A stretch of DNA of 64,000 nt from Planctomycetota bacterium (GTDB lineage: Bacteria; Planctomycetota; Planctomycetia; Gemmatales; HRBIN36), in contig JACTMY010000004.1 in NCBI GenBank assembly GCA_014584395.1, positions 124,001-188,000 of the forward strand, read 5' to 3'. The position numbers were made by a program, and so were the translations under genes. Below the pieces are notes generated by a model. That model saw only the letters and a program-made list of their open reading frames with translations, did not search any database and had not been told where the DNA came from. Positions 60,940 to 64,000 of this stretch are shown here, piece by piece (positions within the stretch are counted from its first letter, which is position 1; each line of letters opens with the position of its first letter).

Positions 60940-62607
60940 TCAGGCGGATTCTTGCTCCCAGGTGGCTTTCAAATCCTGCATCCTTAACCGCAGGATTTCG
61001 ACCTGTTCCATGATCACGGCGCGGTTCTTGGTCATGGATTTAATGATCTTGTCCGAGTTGTTGTGGATCGTGGTGGCCCAGGTGTGGATTTCTTCCAATT
61101 TTTCGCTGCGCTGTTCTATTTCGTTGATGGCCTTCTCCATTCCGGTGAAGTCGGCCGTGCAGGCTTCCAGATGCTTCGCCTTGCGGGTGCACAAGGCGCG
61201 GGCGACCATGAGCGCGGCTTGCAGATATAAATCCGTGCGCGCATCCTCGCTGTCCCACACCACGAATAGGTCATCCCCCTGCCGTTGAAACGGCTCGATG
61301 CCGGCCGGCGCGGTTTTGGCCGAGAAGACGAATACGCCCACGCCGGCATCGCGATTCTTGCGCGCTTCGACGATTTCCAATCGAGCCTTGTCCAAGCGAT
61401 AGCTCGCATCTTCTTTGGCTTCGAACACGATCCTGGCGCCGGCCGCCGCGGCATCCGCTCCTAGCTCGATGACAATATCTCCCACCTTGGCCTTGGCGAT
61501 CAAACCCGCTTCATGGCCGACGAAGCTGGCCACTTCACCGTGGGCTTGGGCTTCTTGCTGGAGCAGGGCGTAGACGCTTTGCTCGAACGAGCGGCCATGC
61601 AGGGTCGAACGCTCCGAGACTTCCTTGGCCTTGCGCATCTCGGCCAAGGCCACCTTGACTTCCTCCTGGAACTTTTGCGCCGTTTCATGGTGTTTGTACA
61701 GCATTTCGGTCAGTTCGCGCTTCAGCCGCGCAAGGGCCGAGGTTTCCTTGTCGAGGGTCAGGTGATCATCGATTTTCTCGGAAGCGGAGGCGAGCTGCAT
61801 TTGCATCCGCGACATGGCCGAGTCGGGATTATCGAGCGAAAATTGGTGGTGAATGCTGTCCTTGGCCTTCGTGACTTCCTCCACGAGTCGGCTCAGGGCG
61901 GAGTCCTTTTTGTCGAGGGAAAATTCCTTGACCACGTCATCGATGCGGGACTGCAAGTTTTTGGTCAGGCCGGCGTTGTTTTCCGTCAAATGTTGGATCA
62001 AGCGGCTGAGCGCGCTCTCTTTGTTGTCGAGTGAAAATTCCGTCAGTACTTTCGCCCGCTGATCCATCAAGGCGTTGCTGATCGTGTCGTTGAGCAGACG
62101 CAGCAACCCTTCCGACTCTTTGGGACTTAACATTTTCATCAAGGGGCTTTCGTGGCCGAAGTGGTTGAGCAGCGTCTTGTGCAGCTCCGAATCGTTTTGG
62201 CCGATTTGCCGCCGCAGGACCTCCTCCAACTCGCCGTCCTTGCGAATCAGCCGCGTAATGCGTTCTTGCAGCCGGCCGCTTTCCGGATCGAAATACTCCT
62301 TGAGAGAACTGGCGAGTTGCTGGGTCAAACCATGCGCATGGTGTTGCAATCGGCTATCCAATTCTTGAAGCAGTCGATCGCCGGCGCGCTGCACGCTTTC
62401 GGCATCGATTTGACCGCGTGCTTGTTGCAACGCCAGAAGGCCAATTTTAAGGGCGCGAACCGCGTACTCCTCTCTCGCTCGGCCTTCGGGATGAGCCGTT
62501 AATTCGCGTATCATCTCCGCATCTTGAAGGACCAGTTCGAGATGCAACGCCAGGGGCAAATGGCCATCCGGGGTTGCCGGTGACGCGTCGATCGTCGGTG
62601 TGGACAT
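60940..62607 (-). CDS. Coiled-coil protein with PD-(D/E)XK-like core
   Basis: The 555-residue protein is mostly helical. Residues about 190-300 hold four spaced repeats of FSLDxxxSALSRLxxxL (FSLD at 191, 229 and 256; LTLD at 283), interleaved with coiled coil. A folded region (about 337-455) has GRSFEQSVYALLQQE, VGDIVIELG (Asp377), ARIVFEAKE (Glu396, Lys398) and EARKNRDAGVGVFVFSAK, the D...ExK spacing of restriction-endonuclease-like folds, similar to DUF2130 and RmuC-type proteins. The C-terminus is helical again. No membrane helix. It may be a nucleic-acid-associated nuclease or a structural protein; function unknown. Start ATG 62607 is favoured over 62646. Confidence 0.75.
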   Translation of the reverse strand: MSTPTIDASPATPDGHLPLALHLELVLQDAEMIRELTAHPEGRAREEYAVRALKIGLLALQQARGQIDAESVQRAGDRLLQELDSRLQHHAHGLTQQLASSLKEYFDPESGRLQERITRLIRKDGELEEVLRRQIGQNDSELHKTLLNHFGHESPLMKMLSPKESEGLLRLLNDTISNALMDQRAKVLTEFSLDNKESALSRLIQHLTENNAGLTKNLQSRIDDVVKEFSLDKKDSALSRLVEEVTKAKDSIHHQFSLDNPDSAMSRMQMQLASASEKIDDHLTLDKETSALARLKRELTEMLYKHHETAQKFQEEVKVALAEMRKAKEVSERSTLHGRSFEQSVYALLQQEAQAHGEVASFVGHEAGLIAKAKVGDIVIELGADAAAAGARIVFEAKEDASYRLDKARLEIVEARKNRDAGVGVFVFSAKTAPAGIEPFQRQGDDLFVVWDSEDARTDLYLQAALMVARALCTRKAKHLEACTADFTGMEKAINEIEQRSEKLEEIHTWATTIHNNSDKIIKSMTKNRAVIMEQVEILRLRMQDLKATWEQESA

Positions 62608-62740
62608 CTTCCATGCCTTTTCATTGATGGATGAGAGTGATGGCAATATCTCGGTGCATGCCGATTAGTCTTTGATCTTCCATCATACGCCCTGAGCAGA
62701 CCAAATAACAGCGACTCTCCAAGAGCGGTCGATGGAGGCA

Positions 62741-64000
62741 TTATCGGCGGGCTTGGATTAAGCCGAGCAGTTCGCGATTGAAGGCGTCGAGCATCAAAGA
62801 CTTGGAAAAATGTTGATGATACACTTCGAAACAATGCTGCTGCATTTGACGGAGCGCGGCAGGCTCCTTGCTCAGCTTTAGAAGGATGTCCGCCAGGCTT
62901 TCTTCCTGGCCTACTTCCAGATGCCATCCCACCTGGTATTCCCGAATCCAGCGAGCAATACTGGCATGCGCGTCACCCGCAAACAGCACGGGGCGCCCCG
63001 CGGCCAAGGAGCCAAAGAATTTGGACGGCACCACGATCCCCGTCCATTGGGGTCTCAGACTGGCGAGGTGAATGTCAGCCGCGGCGAGATGCTGGGCGAG
63101 TTCGGCTTCCTCGGCAAAGGGAGCCAAGCGGATGTTCGTATCGTCCGGCGTGATCGCGGCCCGGAGTTCATCCACGCGGTTGCCTCTCACGGCGAACGTG
63201 AACGCCACTCCTGCGCCGCGCAGCAAACGCGCCAATTTGAGGATGGAGTCATGTGCATGAGCGCGGCCGAAATTGCCTGAGTACAACAAGGCCAGACGGG
63301 CTTGGCCAAACAGCTTATCCCGAAGCCTGGGCTCCGCTGGCTCCACTTGGGCGGGTTCCGAAATGCCCCAAGGGACCAAGGTCACCTTGCGGCACGCATG
63401 GTCATATTTTTCCAATTGCTCGCGCATGCACGGACCAAGGTCGGCGATCCAGTCGCAGGAATGATAGGCCCACCGGAGCAGGCGGGTCATCCAGCGAACG
63501 AGAAGACGGTTTGGCTTCAGCATGCCGTCGGCCAGGGGGGCTTCCGGATAGAGATCGTGCGCCCAATGAGCGATTTTCACTTGCGGACGCAGAGTCTTAA
63601 AGACGCCAGCGACCAGCACGCTCAAGACGGGATCCGTACCCATCAAGAGGACGTCGGGGAGTTGCCGACCTCGGCGGAACGCCAGCAGGGACCAGGCGCC
63701 AATCATGTAGAGGGCATTGGCGAGGCGGCCCAGGGAGGAGGACTGCTTCCAGCGCGGCCGCCAAACCCGGCGGATGCGGACGCCCTTCCATTCCTCGCGG
63801 AGCGGGTAACGTTGGCGATCATCGCGGCAGCCCCGATTGCAAGGCAGAGCTTCAACGTCCCAGCCGCGTTGCACCAGCGCTTCCGCCAGGTCGGAAAAGT
63901 TGCGCGCCGAAATGACGTCATCGGGATGAAAGTAATGATAGAGCAGGACAATATGGGGTCGACGGGGGGGCGGTGAAGAGTCGGCTCCGGCGCGGCTCAT
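62741..64000 (-). CDS. Glycosyltransferase family 4 (group 1)
   Basis: The 419-residue protein has the GT-B family 4 pattern: an N-terminal Rossmann (HIVLLYHYFHPDDVISARNFSDLAEALVQRGWDVEALP), a linker, ARLALLYSGNFGRAHAHDSILKLARLL, and the C-terminal donor-binding region (VPSKFFGSLAAGRPVLFAGDAHASIARWIREYQVGWHLEVGQEESLADILLKL). It transfers a sugar from a nucleotide donor, probably in cell-surface polysaccharide synthesis. ATG at 64000 is the last base of the window, so an upstream start cannot be excluded. No other polysaccharide gene is in view. Confidence 0.88.
   Translation of the reverse strand: MSRAGADSSPPPRRPHIVLLYHYFHPDDVISARNFSDLAEALVQRGWDVEALPCNRGCRDDRQRYPLREEWKGVRIRRVWRPRWKQSSSLGRLANALYMIGAWSLLAFRRGRQLPDVLLMGTDPVLSVLVAGVFKTLRPQVKIAHWAHDLYPEAPLADGMLKPNRLLVRWMTRLLRWAYHSCDWIADLGPCMREQLEKYDHACRKVTLVPWGISEPAQVEPAEPRLRDKLFGQARLALLYSGNFGRAHAHDSILKLARLLRGAGVAFTFAVRGNRVDELRAAITPDDTNIRLAPFAEEAELAQHLAAADIHLASLRPQWTGIVVPSKFFGSLAAGRPVLFAGDAHASIARWIREYQVGWHLEVGQEESLADILLKLSKEPAALRQMQQHCFEVYHQHFSKSLMLDAFNRELLGLIQARR

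Overview
The window looks like chromosomal DNA from a planctomycete, most likely of the Gemmata-like group. This rests on gene families rather than on any search: a Tat-exported DUF1501 protein, an ECF sigma factor of planctomycete style, an FG-GAP/ASPIC protein, a large Ser/Thr kinase next to a zinc-finger anti-sigma-like protein, a C45 acylase, a GT87 membrane protein, and Tad secretins with a planctomycete-type tail. GC content is moderately high, gene strands are mixed, and there are many short operons. No prophage, insertion sequence, rRNA or CRISPR array was seen. One tRNA (Gly-GCC) is present.

Layout. 1-13 kb: the 3' part of tex, a GNAT enzyme, a DUF1501 protein, an ArsR-led operon of SRPBCC/DUF4287-DUF5655 proteins, a HEAT-repeat membrane protein, a secreted protein made of five copies of one module, an FG-GAP/ASPIC protein, a zinc dehydrogenase and a Nif3-family gene split into two frames. 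13-21 kb: DNA polymerase X, an ECF sigma factor, a vapBC toxin-antitoxin pair whose toxin carries an in-frame stop, a sialidase-like protein, pdxJ, a membrane protein and a secreted C45 acylase. 20.8-26.1 kb: an anti-sigma-like protein, a kinase/pseudokinase/PilZ fusion, a histidinol-phosphatase-like enzyme and two cysteine-rich exported proteins flanking an 18-bp perfect palindrome.

26.2-39.5 kb is a Tad (Flp pilus / type IVc) locus in the order prepilin peptidase, CpaB, secretin, CpaE/TadZ, CpaF/TadA, TadB, TadC, Gly-tailed lipoprotein, small membrane protein, AAA ATPase and TPR lipoprotein. No Flp pilin gene was found. A second, shorter module at 47.5-51.2 kb repeats the secretin, Gly-rich lipoprotein and TPR lipoprotein order, which suggests a duplicated outer-membrane subassembly. 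Between the two lie a minus-strand cluster (GT87, rdgB, aguB, aguA, hemH; the agmatine-to-putrescine route plus haem synthesis) and an antiporter operon.

51.2-64 kb is mostly housekeeping: a LolA-like protein, a Nudix enzyme, a site-2 protease, hisS, a zinc-ribbon membrane protein, tsaD, a C-terminal processing protease, tRNA-Gly, tig, a coiled-coil protein with a PD-(D/E)XK-like core, and a glycosyltransferase reaching the window edge.

The most unusual items are the kinase-pseudokinase-PilZ protein, the five-module secreted protein, the cysteine-rich pair with its palindrome, the coiled-coil nuclease-like protein and the duplicated secretin module. All functional statements come from motif reading by eye.
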